A stretch of DNA of 34,869 nucleotides. It comes from Rhodospirillales bacterium (GTDB lineage: Bacteria > Pseudomonadota > Alphaproteobacteria > Reyranellales > Reyranellaceae). Positions 1-7,979 of this stretch are shown one piece after another. Where the stretch lies: NCBI GenBank assembly GCA_947469635.1, contig CANIRG010000012.1, forward strand, positions 1-34,869, read 5' to 3'. The position numbers and the translations under genes were made by a program. The notes under the pieces were generated by a model, which did no database searches, was not told where the DNA came from, and worked only from the letters and a program-made list of their open reading frames with translations. Numbering within the stretch: position 1 is the stretch's first letter; every line of letters starts with the position of its first letter.

Positions 1-1
1 C

Positions 2-562
2 AACATGGGCGCCTACTACCTGATCGGTGGCGACCAGCCGCGGCGCGCCGGCAACGGCCATTTCGCCTCCGCGCCCAACAGCTCGTTCGATACGGCCAAC
101 GGCAAGATCTACATGGCCGTGGCCAACCAGAAGCTGTTCGTCGACACCTGCAAGGCGCTGGGCCATCCCGAATGGGCGACCGACCCGCGCTTCTCCACCA
201 TCGGCCAGCGCGTCGCCAACAAGCCCGAGCTCACGCGCCTGATGGAGGAGGTGCTGCGCACCGACACCAAGGAGAACTGGGCGCAGAAGCTGCGCCACCT
301 GCCGGCTGGGCCGATCCGCACCATGAAGGAGGCGCTCGACGAACCCGAGGTGAAGCGCCGCGGCATGCTCAAGACCTACAAGCACAAGCGCGTCGGCGAC
401 GTGCCGCTGATCGGCTCGAACTACCGCTTCTCCGACACCCCGGTCGACGACAGCCGCCCGCCGCCGTCGCTGGGCGAGCATACCGATTCGGTGCTGGCGG
501 AGATCGCGGGCATTGGCGCGGATGAGGTGACGGCGCTGCGCGGGAAGAAGATCATCGGCTGA
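2..562 (+). CDS. CaiB/BaiF family III CoA transferase, C-terminal part (5' truncated by window)
   Basis: The reading frame is already open at base 2 and runs to TGA at 560-562, so about 186 C-terminal residues are visible. The segment has the usual C-terminal layout of class III CoA transferases: a GNGHF...NSSFDTANG stretch, then IYMAVANQKLFVDTCKALG, a DPRFSTIGQRVANKPEL block, and the LPAGPIRTMKEALDEPEVKRRGM segment near the end. These enzymes move CoA between carboxylic acids. The catalytic Asp lies in the N-terminal half outside the window, so activity and substrate cannot be judged. The ATG at 5 is internal to the gene, not its start. Confidence 0.85.
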   Translation, partial: NMGAYYLIGGDQPRRAGNGHFASAPNSSFDTANGKIYMAVANQKLFVDTCKALGHPEWATDPRFSTIGQRVANKPELTRLMEEVLRTDTKENWAQKLRHLPAGPIRTMKEALDEPEVKRRGMLKTYKHKRVGDVPLIGSNYRFSDTPVDDSRPPPSLGEHTDSVLAEIAGIGADEVTALRGKKIIG

Positions 563-638
563 CGCCCAGAGGGATCTCGTCCTCGTCCATTCCTGAAAGC
601 TCGCAGTCGCCCGTAAGCTGGGATACCAATGCGACGCC

Positions 639-1793
639 ATGGCCGCCGTCGCCCCTGCTACCCTTCCCACCGGACGCGACATCCGTCTCGACCTGTTCCG
701 CGGGCTGGCGCTGTGGTTTATCTTCCTCGACCACATTCCCACCAACATCGTGAGCTGGCTGACGGTCCGCAACTACGGCTTCAGCGACGCCACGGAGATC
801 TTCGTCTTCATTTCCGGCTATACGGCCGTGATCGCCTATGGCCGCATGCTGGTGCGCGACGGCTGGCCGCTCGCCGCCGCGCGCATCGCCCGCCGCGTCT
901 GGCAGCTCTATGTCGCGCATATCCTGCTGTTCGTGGCCTTCACCGCGCAGATCGCCTGGGTGTCGACGGCCAAGCCGTCGCTGATCGCCGAGATGGAGCT
1001 GCTCGGTCTCGGGCACGATCCGTTCCGCGCGGTGCTGGAGGCGGCCCTGCTGAAGTTCCGCCCGGTCAATCTCGACGTCCTGCCGCTCTACATCGTCCTG
1101 CTGGCGAGCTTTCCCTTCGTGCTGCCGGCGATCCTGCGCTGGCCGGTCGCCGTGGTCTGCGTGTCGGGGGTGCTCTATGCGGCGACGTGTCACTTCGTGT
1201 GGAACCTGCCGGCCTATCCCGGCGACAAGGTCTGGTTCTTCAATCCTCTGGCGTGGCAGGTGCTCTTCTACATCGGCGCTGCCTGCGCGGCGGCGTCGCC
1301 GCGCCTGGCTTGGTTCGATCGATGGCGCCGGCCGCTCACCGTTCTGGCCGCACTCTATCTTTTATCTTCGGCCGTTATCGCCTTGTCCTGGCAATACAAT
1401 CCGCTCGGACGGCTGATCCCCGACTGGGTCGGCCGGCAGATCTACCCGATCGACAAGACCAATATCGACCTGCTGCGCGTTCTCCATTTCCTCGCGGTCG
1501 CCTGGCTGGTCCGCCTGACCGTGCCGCCCGATGCCCGTTTCCTGCGCTGGCCTGTTCTGCGACCACTTCGCAGATGCGGGGAGCACTCCTTGCAGGTATT
1601 CTGCCTGGGTACTTTCTTGGCGCTCAGCGGTCAGGTGGTTGTTTCTCACTATGAAGACTCAATCGTGTCCCAGATAGGCGTTAGCATCGCCGGCTTGGTC
1701 ATCATGTCCGCCGCTGCCTACGGTGCTGCGTGGTACAAGCGCAGCCCGGTCAAGGATACCAAACGCGGCCAGGCCCCGGAGGCGATAGCGTGA
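639..1793 (+). CDS. opgC: OpgC-family integral membrane acyltransferase
   Basis: This 384-residue polytopic protein opens with RDIRLDLFRGLALWFIFLDHIP, the first-helix signature of OpgC and related acyltransferase-3 membrane proteins, and continues with about ten hydrophobic segments (for example EIFVFISGYTAVIAYG and LYVAHILLFVAFTAQIAW). Family members succinylate osmoregulated periplasmic glucans at the cytoplasmic membrane. The catalytic His and Arg of the family are plausibly those of the first helix region (FLDHIP, LFRG). The gene ends in TGA at 1791-1793, overlapping the GTG start of an SGNH hydrolase, so the two are probably translationally coupled. No glucan synthase (opgG/opgH) is in view, so the acceptor is unknown; another secreted or surface glycan is possible. 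Confidence 0.85.
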   Translation: MAAVAPATLPTGRDIRLDLFRGLALWFIFLDHIPTNIVSWLTVRNYGFSDATEIFVFISGYTAVIAYGRMLVRDGWPLAAARIARRVWQLYVAHILLFVAFTAQIAWVSTAKPSLIAEMELLGLGHDPFRAVLEAALLKFRPVNLDVLPLYIVLLASFPFVLPAILRWPVAVVCVSGVLYAATCHFVWNLPAYPGDKVWFFNPLAWQVLFYIGAACAAASPRLAWFDRWRRPLTVLAALYLLSSAVIALSWQYNPLGRLIPDWVGRQIYPIDKTNIDLLRVLHFLAVAWLVRLTVPPDARFLRWPVLRPLRRCGEHSLQVFCLGTFLALSGQVVVSHYEDSIVSQIGVSIAGLVIMSAAAYGAAWYKRSPVKDTKRGQAPEAIA

Positions 1794-2554
1794 TCAGGAA
1801 CTTCGTCGTCGCTACGGTGTTGTCGATCATGGCCACCGCCCCGGCCTGGGCCGATATCCGCGATTGCCGCGCCACCCGCCAGCAGCTCGATCTCGGCAAC
1901 CCGCTGGAGATCGGCCGCGCCGCCGTGATCGAGGAGCGCGAGCTGCGCATCGTCGCCATGGGCTCGTCCTCGACCCAGGGCTACGGCACGACCAACCCGC
2001 AGTTCGCCTATCCCGCCCAGCTCAAGATGAAGCTGGAAGCGGCCATGCCCGGCATCTCGATCCACGTCTACAACAAGGGGATCGGCGGCCAGGATGCCGA
2101 GGAGATGACGGCGCGCATGCAGCAGGACGTGAAGCCCGAGCGCGCGCATCTCGTGGTCTGGCAGGTCGGCACCAACTCGGCGATCCGGCGCGATCCGCTC
2201 ACCAAGTTCCGCGAGAAGCTGCGTGCCGGCATCGATATCGGCCATTCGCTGGGCGCCAACTTCGTGATGATGAACCTCCAGTACGTCCCCGCCGTCGTGG
2301 CGCTTCCCGACGAGGAGGAATATGCGCGCGTGATGGCCGAGGTCGCCAAGGAGAAGGGCGCCGGCCTGTTCCGCCGCTTCGAGATCATGCGGTCCTGGTA
2401 CGACGACGGCATGCCCTATGCCCAGTTCGTCACCAACGACGGCCTGCACCTCAACGACTTCGGCCAGAAGTGCATCGGCAAGCTGCTGTCCAAGGCCATC
2501 CTCGACACGGTGCGGCCGGCGCAATTGACGGGAACGCCGATCCGGCCACACTGA
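1790..2554 (+). CDS. Exported SGNH/GDSL-family hydrolase
   Basis: Start chosen at GTG 1790, which overlaps the opgC stop by four bases (GTGA) and opens a clean signal peptide (IRNFVVATVLSIMATAPAWA, cleavage near residue 21). The mature protein has the SGNH blocks: GSSST around residues 58-62 (nucleophile Ser), GIGG near 97-100, GTNS near 127-130 (oxyanion Asn) and NDGLHLND near the C-terminus (Asp-x-x-His dyad). Total 254 residues, usual for a single-domain esterase/deacylase of this fold. Exported and coupled to a membrane acyltransferase, it probably removes or edits acyl groups on the same envelope polymer; that link is inference. An upstream ATG at 1730 in the same frame lies inside opgC and is unlikely. 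Confidence 0.83.
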   Translation: MIRNFVVATVLSIMATAPAWADIRDCRATRQQLDLGNPLEIGRAAVIEERELRIVAMGSSSTQGYGTTNPQFAYPAQLKMKLEAAMPGISIHVYNKGIGGQDAEEMTARMQQDVKPERAHLVVWQVGTNSAIRRDPLTKFREKLRAGIDIGHSLGANFVMMNLQYVPAVVALPDEEEYARVMAEVAKEKGAGLFRRFEIMRSWYDDGMPYAQFVTNDGLHLNDFGQKCIGKLLSKAILDTVRPAQLTGTPIRPH

Positions 2555-2580
2555 GGCCTTCTCTTCCGGAGGAAGGCTCA

Positions 2581-3357
2581 ATGAAGCGGCGGTTCGTCGA
2601 CCTGTCGATTTATCTCGAGAACGACGTCATTTCCGATCCGGTGCCGTTCGGCCCCAAGATCCAGTATCACAAGCACGAGAACACCGCGGCGCAGATCGCC
2701 CAGTTCTTCCCCGGCTTGAAGAAGGAAGACCTTCCCGACGGCGCCGGCTGGGCGGTGGAGAACGTCAACCTCTCCACCCACAACGGCACGCATCTCGACG
2801 CGCCCTATCATTTCCATCCGACGATGAACAAGGGCGAGCGCGCCATCACCATCGACGAGGTGCCGCTCGAATGGTGCTTCCAGCCGGGCGTGAAGCTCGA
2901 CTTCCGCGCCATGGAGGATGGCCACGTCATCACCGCCAAGGAAGTCGAAGCCGAGCTCGAGCGCATCGGCCACGAGCTGAAGCCGCTGGAGATCGTCGTC
3001 GTGAACACGCGCGCGGGCTCGCGCTACGGCAACAGCGACTATGTGAACTCCGGCTGCGGCATGGGCTACGACGCCACCATGTACCTGCTGGAGAAGGGCA
3101 TCCGCCTCACCGGCACCGACGCCTGGAGCTGGGACGCGCCGTTCTACTTCACCGCCCAGAAATGGGCCAAGGACCACGACCCGTCGATCATCTGGGAAGG
3201 CCACAAGGCCGGCCGCGACATCGGTTACTGCCATATCGAGAAGCTGCACAATCTCGAGGCGCTGCCGGGCGACGGCTTCACCATCTCCTGCTTCCCCCAC
3301 AAGATCTGCGGCGCCAGCGCAGGGTGGACCCGCGCGGTGGCGATCTTCGAGGAGTAG
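2581..3357 (+). CDS. Cyclase-family metal-dependent hydrolase (kynurenine formamidase-like)
   Basis: This 258-residue protein carries the cyclase-family metal signature His-x-Gly-Thr-His-x-Asp-Ala-Pro-x-His at residues 67-77, with a further His-Asp pair downstream (KDHDPSIIWEGHKAGRD). Family members include bacterial arylformamidases, isatin hydrolases and polyketide cyclases; all use the HxxxHxD site to bind a divalent metal. At about 258 residues with the long TGTDAWSWDAPF segment it looks more like the uncharacterised cyclase branch than the shorter KynB (about 210 residues). ATG 2581 follows a good Shine-Dalgarno (GGAGGAAG). It lies 26 bases after the SGNH hydrolase and may be co-transcribed. 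Substrate unknown. Confidence 0.85.
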   Translation: MKRRFVDLSIYLENDVISDPVPFGPKIQYHKHENTAAQIAQFFPGLKKEDLPDGAGWAVENVNLSTHNGTHLDAPYHFHPTMNKGERAITIDEVPLEWCFQPGVKLDFRAMEDGHVITAKEVEAELERIGHELKPLEIVVVNTRAGSRYGNSDYVNSGCGMGYDATMYLLEKGIRLTGTDAWSWDAPFYFTAQKWAKDHDPSIIWEGHKAGRDIGYCHIEKLHNLEALPGDGFTISCFPHKICGASAGWTRAVAIFEE

Positions 3358-3459
3358 CGGACGGCGACTATGGTCATCGCCGACGCAGCGAACCTGAGGA
3401 CGGCGGCCCAATCCACTCCAGAAATTTTATTTCTGCACACTTGGCAGAGACCGCGCCAC
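3358..3459. other. Convergent intergenic gap with AT-rich hairpin
   Basis: This gap separates the convergent cyclase and orphan genes. At 3419-3435 there is a perfect hairpin CAGAAAT-TTT-ATTTCTG (7-base arms, 3-base loop) in otherwise GC-rich DNA. It could end transcription from either side, but no long T-tract follows it, so a terminator role is only a guess. The hairpin also marks the left edge of the AT-richer island. Confidence 0.35.
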
Positions 3460-3951
3460 CTAGTGTGTCAATCGAGACTGCAGCTTCGCGTAAACATTCT
3501 CGACAATGTTCAGCAGCGCCTCGCGACCAGCGTCACCAACGTACTTTTGAGGAACCTTCAAGAGAGATAGCTTGATGTTCTCGTACATTGAGGCGAGCTT
3601 CGACTTCTCCGAGGAGAGTAACCACGTCGAGTAGTCGATGCTCAGTGCCACAGAGACCGCGTTTTCTTTTCGTTTGAAAGTCACGTGGTCGGGTGGAAGT
3701 GTCGAGATGGTTTGATCAATGACGTGAGGCGAAATCATCAAATGCCTCACGGGAAGCACCAGCTCCGTCCCCTTGATCGCAGTTGAAATTCCTTCTTCGA
3801 ACCATAGTGCGAATTTCCCCGTATCCAAGCCGACGGTCGCGAGGGGACGAATCAAGACTTGGAAAGGAGCGTCGACCTCCTCTCGACCTATCAAATGGCC
3901 AGATTTCTTCAACCTTTCGATGAGAATCTGTTCTCGCTTAGTAAGTGCCAT
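3460..3951 (-). CDS. Orphan hypothetical protein in AT-richer island
   Basis: This ORF encodes 163 residues beginning MALTKREQILIERLKKSGHLIGREEVDAPFQ. I do not recognise a family. The N-terminal 20 residues look like a short helix-turn-helix-like or coiled segment; the middle has alternating beta-like stretches (FQVLIRPLA, FALWFEEGI, VALSIDYSTWLL); the C-terminus is helical. No signal peptide or membrane segment. Codon use and base composition differ visibly from the neighbours (A/T-ending codons are frequent; GC near half by eye), which suggests recent horizontal arrival. There is no recognisable partner gene: it stands between the convergent cyclase and a block of palindromic repeats. An accessory or immunity-type gene is possible but nothing shows it. 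Confidence 0.6.
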   Translation of the reverse strand: MALTKREQILIERLKKSGHLIGREEVDAPFQVLIRPLATVGLDTGKFALWFEEGISTAIKGTELVLPVRHLMISPHVIDQTISTLPPDHVTFKRKENAVSVALSIDYSTWLLSSEKSKLASMYENIKLSLLKVPQKYVGDAGREALLNIVENVYAKLQSRLTH

Positions 3952-4333
3952 TTAGCATTCTCAGGGAACTTTGCTGAGCTGGCAGTCCGCCAGCGAGAAC
4001 AAGCTACAATGCGTGCCCGCAATTACAGCATCGCTGAATACTAACTTTTTTATCATTGCTGGGGGCGCGCCACTCCAGTGGCGCGTCATGCTTCGAGGAG
4101 ACAGAAGATCGCGCCACTGGAGTGGCGCGCCCCAGCGAAGAGCATGACCACCTCACCTTCCCATCGCTGCGCGATGGGCCCCTTCCTCTCCCCCGCTGCG
4201 CGGCGGAGAGGACCCTCGAAAGATGTGTCCACGCCGTAGCATTTGAATGGGGAGGTGGCGCGGTAGTCCGCGACGGAGGGGTCAGAAGCGCCAAATGGAA
4301 CTTCCGACCCCTCCGTCGGCATGGGACGGCCGG
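3952..4333. repeat. Intergenic repeat block with nested palindromes
   Basis: This 380-base gap holds no convincing gene. From 4058-4085 and 4110-4136 runs a near-perfect inverted repeat of about 27 bases, separated by 24 bases; each arm is itself a hairpin built on GCGCCACT-NN-AGTGGCGC. Further right are a small hairpin CCCATCG-CTGCG-CGATGGG (about 4160-4178), an imperfect one with arms CCTCTCC/GGAGAGG (about 4190-4216), and a 46-base element at 4272-4317 with perfect terminal arms GACGGAGGGGTC/GACCCCTCCGTC. The 46-base element recurs at 28973-29018. These are REP/BIME-like extragenic elements by structure. Confidence 0.7.
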
Positions 4334-4702
4334 CTACAGCCAGTAGCTCGGCACGTTGTAGTATTTGTCGACCTTGCGGCCGTAGTCCGAGGTCCAGCGG
4401 AAGTCGGTGTCGCGGTCGTAGCTCGGCGCGCCCTCGAGCATCGTCTTGTCGAGGTTGACGAGGTAGCCGCCCTTGCGCTCGTCGTAGTTCAGGGTCGACC
4501 AGGGCAGCGGGTGATGCTTGTCGCCGATGCCGAGGAAGCCGCCGAACGACATGACGGCATAGATGGCGCGGCCGCTCACCTTGTCGATCATGATGTCCTC
4601 GACGGTGCCGAGCTTCTCGCCCGCCATGTTGTAGACGCTGGTGCCGTTGACCTTCTCGGCCGCGATCAGCGGGCCGCTGGTGATGGTGGTGACGTCGGGC
4701 AT
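4334..4702 (-). CDS. PRC-barrel domain protein
   Basis: Start chosen at 4702 (MPDVTTITSG), directly after a strong Shine-Dalgarno (GAAGGAGGC); the frame stays open further upstream only by chance. The 122-residue protein has one PRC-barrel: SVYNMAGEKLGTVEDIMIDKVSGRAIYAVMSFGGFLGIGDKHHPLPWSTL is the standard signature of the short cytoplasmic PRC-barrel proteins common in alphaproteobacteria, followed by a Tyr/Asp-rich tail ending in YWL. Such proteins are small adaptors, often stress-induced, with no known catalysis. It is transcribed divergently from the broken HWE kinase; the 142 bases between them could hold promoters for both. Confidence 0.9.
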   Translation of the reverse strand: MPDVTTITSGPLIAAEKVNGTSVYNMAGEKLGTVEDIMIDKVSGRAIYAVMSFGGFLGIGDKHHPLPWSTLNYDERKGGYLVNLDKTMLEGAPSYDRDTDFRWTSDYGRKVDKYYNVPSYWL

Positions 4703-4844
4703 GGATGCCTCCTTCTGTTGGTGTGCATGTCCAACGTCCGCCGTCATACGGAAGTTGCCCGTCTGCCACACACCGTGACGGTTCGCTCGCGCACGGGGCA
4801 CGAGGCTTGCGACCGGTCGCGACCGGCGACACAGTTCCGCCGAC

Positions 4845-6959
4845 ATGTGGCGGCTTGCGCGAGGGGGAGCGGCATTCGAGACGGACGCGGCGGGGCCTAT
4901 TCGCACCGACCGCGCGGGCAGTCGCGTGCCCGGCCGGGCGAAGGCACCACGCACCGTCGCCGGCTGGCGCCTCACGACCTGGCTGCTGCTGTTCGGCGCC
5001 TGCCTCGTGGCGCCGGCGCTGGGCTTCGCCGGCATATTGATCGAGCGGCACTGGGTCGCGCAGCAGCGCGAGATCGAGCAGAGGCTGGAGCAGGTCGCGT
5101 CCGACCTCGCCTTCGATCTCGACCGCTTCCTGGAAAACACCATCGCGACCTTGAGCGTGATCGCCGAGACCTCGGATTTCTCGCCGCAGCAGATGCCGCG
5201 GCTGCACGAGCAGGCCGCGCGCTGGCTGGGGCCGCTCGGCCTGCATCTGCTGTTCCGCGACATCGGCGGCCAGCAGCTCATGAACACGCGCGTGCCGTGG
5301 GGCAGCCGCCTGCCCGCCTCGCAGCAGCCCGAGATCGATCCCGCCGTGCGCTCGACCCTGAAGCCGCACGTCTCCGACATGATCACCGGCACGGTCGCGG
5401 GCTAGGCCGTCGTCGCCATCACGGTGCCGGTGCTGACCGCGGGCCGGCTGACCGGTTTCCTGCATATGTCGATCAACCCGGAGCGCCTGCTCGACCTGGC
5501 GCGCGGCCAGGGCCTGCCGCCGCAATGGATCACCGGCATCTCCGACCGCAAGGGCATCGTCATCACGCGCCTGCAGGACCACCAGCGCTACGTCGGTACG
5601 CCGCTGCCCGACGAGCTGCAGATCCGCAGCCGGCAGACGGTCCGCGCCTTCCATACGGTCAATGTCGAGGGCGTCGAGACGATCCGTGCCGCACGCGTCT
5701 CGCGCGTCTCGGGCTGGCTGGTCTCGGCCAACGTGCCGCTTGCCGTCGCGCGCGCGCCGATGGTGGCCGAGCTGTGGTCGATGCTGGGCGCGGGCCTGGC
5801 GTTGCTGGCGCTGGTGGCCGGCCTCGCCTTCACCGTGGCGCGCTTCGTGTCGCGGCCGATCCAGGACATCGCCCGCTTCGGCACGCTGGTCGAGAACGAC
5901 GTGATCCCGCCGGCGCTGGCCTCGCCGCTGCGCGAAGCCAACGAGGTGTCGGCCTCCCTGCATGTCGCGGCCGAGCGGCTGCAGGAGCGCAACCGCGACC
6001 TGCGCGACGCGCTCGACCGCTTCAACGTGGCGCTGCGCGGCGCCGACATCCTGGTCTTCGCCCAGGACCTCGACCGGCGCCTCACCTGGATCAGCGACAG
6101 CACGGGCGACATGCCTGCCGAGATCATCGGCCGCCGCGAGGAGGATCTGCTGCCCGCCGGCTCGCGCTCCGAGGCGATCGCGCTCACGCGCCTGGCCATC
6201 GTCTCGGGTCAGGCGCAGGACCGCGAGGTCAAGGTCGGCAGGGGCGAGGACGCCCGCTTCTTCCGCGTCCGCGTCGAGCCGGTGCGCGACGCCGCGGGCG
6301 AGATCACGGGCCTGCTCGGCGTCTCGTCCGAGGTCACGCCGCACAAGCGGGCCGAGGAGCGCAACGAGTTCCTGCTGAAGGAGCTCGCCCACCGCTCGAA
6401 GAACCTGCTGGCCGTGGTGCAGGCGATCGCCTTCGAGACCCTGCGCTCGGGCCCGGTGGAAAGCTTCGGCAACCGTTTCGCCGGCCGCCTGCGCGCGCTC
6501 GGCAGCCTGCACGACCTCACGGTGGCCGGCGTCAACGACGGCGTCGAGCTTGGCGAGCTGGTGGCCTCGCAGCTCAGCCCCTTCGCCCAGATCGACGGCA
6601 CCCGGCTGCGCATCGAAGGCGCGAGCCTGCGGCTGAAGGCCCGCGCGGCCAATGCCATCGGCATGGCGCTGCACGAGCTTGCGACCAATGCCGCGAAATA
6701 CGGCGCGCTCTCCAACACCACCGGCATCGTCGCCATCGACTGGTCGATCGGCAGCGACGCCGACGAGGCCCGCCGGTTCCGCCTGCAGTGGCGCGAAAGC
6801 GGCGGCCCGCCCGTGGTCGAGCCGCAGCGCCGCGGCTTCGGCCGCCGCGTCCTGGTCGACATGGCCGCCGCCGAGCTTCTGGCCGAGGTCTCCCTCACCT
6901 TCCCGCCCGAGGGCGTCGTCTGGAAGATCGACGCGCCTGCCGCCACGCTGGAGCAGTGA
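4845..6959 (+). pseudogene. HWE-family sensor histidine kinase interrupted by in-frame TAG
   Basis: Two open stretches, 4845-5405 and 5424-6959, are in the same frame and separated only by TAG at 5403-5405; homology-like sequence continues straight across (VSDMITGTVAG, stop, AVVAITVPVLTAGRLTGF). Ignoring the stop, the product is about 704 residues: transmembrane helix near 44-66, a periplasmic dCACHE-like sensor, a second helix near 314-333, a HAMP-like linker, a PAS domain (about 390-500), then a kinase core. The core has the HWE marks: ELAHRSKNLLAVVQAIA (phosphoacceptor His), N-box MALHELATNAAKYGAL, and the WRESGGP Trp-x-Glu. No frameshift is seen, so this is either a young nonsense mutation or a base error. 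The 3' ORF alone would lack the first helix and half the sensor. The ATG at 4845 has no clear ribosome site; GTG 4926 is an alternative. Confidence 0.8.
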
Positions 6960-7225
6960 AACGGCTTTCCTTCCCCGTCATCGGGGGAAGGTAGGGAGGG
7001 GGAAAGCGACACGGCAAATCTGCGACGAGACGACCTCATGAAGCAGTCATGCTGCGACGGAGCTTCTGGCCGAGGTCTCTCCCACCTTCCCGCCCGAGGG
7101 CCCACCCGGGCGGGGCCCGGCACGGCAGACCACCCATGCGCGCGGCCAGTCTTGTCGGAAAACGGCGATCGCGCGAAGCTTGCCTGGGCGAGAGCTCACA
7201 GGACGAATCCGAGGGGAGCAATCTG
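6960..7225. other. Intergenic region with hairpin and partial duplication of kinase 3' end
   Basis: The first part has a hairpin CCTTCCCC/GGGGAAGG (6969-6976 and 6984-6991), a plausible transcript end for the kinase though without a T-tract. At 7060-7101 there is a 42-base copy (40 matches) of kinase coding sequence 6873-6914, encoding ELLAEVS in the original. No gene is supported here; the upstream extension of the next ORF to 7049 runs through the duplicated piece and is not likely coding. Confidence 0.55.
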
Positions 7226-7921
7226 GTGCGAGCGATCTTGGTTGCAGCGGCCGGCATGGCCGCGATGCTGATGGCCGGCGCGGCGTCGGCCGAGCCCAGC
7301 TTCGACTACGCCCGTGCCAGGGAGGTGACGGCGAACGGCGGGGTGATGGAAATCGCCTGGAGCGGCAACGGAAAGCAATCGCGGGCCGAAATCCGGTTCG
7401 GCGAGGATCCCGCCGTCTCGAGGTTTCGCGTGATCAACAATGTCGGCCTGTGCACCCGGGCGGCCGGCGAGCATGTGGGTCTGTCCTGCAGCGGTGCCGT
7501 CCACAATCTGCAGCCCGGAAAGAAATACTATTTTCGCGCCGCCGTGAAATGGCATGGCGCGGACGGCGAGCACGAGACGCTGGGACCCGTTGCGAGCTTC
7601 TCGACCGCCGCGGTCGAGCCGCGCACGCCGCCAGAGGTGGTCCAGCCACGTGTCGACGCCTATGCCGACACCTGGGCAAAGTTCGGCTACGCGGTCCATG
7701 GCTTCAACCGGAGCTTCCAGACGGGGGTGCGATGCCAGGCAGCCAACGTCCCGGCCGTTCAATCCGGGACCCAGAACCACGAGCCCTTTCTCGGGTACAG
7801 GGCAATCTACGTGCAAGTGAATGGCCTCAAGCCCTCCACTGCCTACACCTGCACCATCACGGCTGTTTCGGACGTCGGCACAGGGTCGGCCACGATCTCC
7901 GTGAAGACCGATTCGCCGTGA
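7226..7921 (+). CDS. Exported protein with fibronectin type III-like domains
   Basis: Start set at GTG 7226, which has a good ribosome site (GAGGGGAGC) and begins a signal peptide (RAILVAAAGMAAMLMAGAASA, cleavage before EPSF). The 231-residue protein looks like two beta-sandwich modules. The first (about residues 25-130) ends in LQPGKKYYFRAAVKWHGADGEHETLGPVASFSTAA and the second (about 135-231) ends in VNGLKPSTAYTCTITAVSDVGTGSATISVKT; both match the typical F/G strand pattern of FN3 domains (L.P.t.Y.~.~.A....G....). Four mature cysteines could form disulfides. No catalytic domain follows. Likely a secreted or periplasmic binding module; partner unknown. Convergent with the DM9-like gene. Confidence 0.7.
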   Translation: MRAILVAAAGMAAMLMAGAASAEPSFDYARAREVTANGGVMEIAWSGNGKQSRAEIRFGEDPAVSRFRVINNVGLCTRAAGEHVGLSCSGAVHNLQPGKKYYFRAAVKWHGADGEHETLGPVASFSTAAVEPRTPPEVVQPRVDAYADTWAKFGYAVHGFNRSFQTGVRCQAANVPAVQSGTQNHEPFLGYRAIYVQVNGLKPSTAYTCTITAVSDVGTGSATISVKTDSP

Positions 7922-7979
7922 GCTCCTCGCCTCACGCCTGGCAACGAGCGTCGGCGGGTGGGCTGAGCGACCGTCGTCC

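Noticed and set aside
3773-4044. Short plus-strand ORFs opposite and after the orphan gene
   Set aside because: No ribosome site or motif; the minus-strand frame is longer and has a coherent strand/helix pattern.
4086-6674. Long minus-strand open frame (862 codons) across the PRC-barrel gene and HWE kinase
   Set aside because: Composition is His/Arg/Asp-heavy with no domain pattern; it is the complement of a real, strongly GC3-biased gene.
4247-6994. Plus-strand open frame of 915 codons overlapping the kinase in another frame
   Set aside because: Arg/Ala-rich shadow frame; the kinase frame has clear motifs and the expected codon bias.
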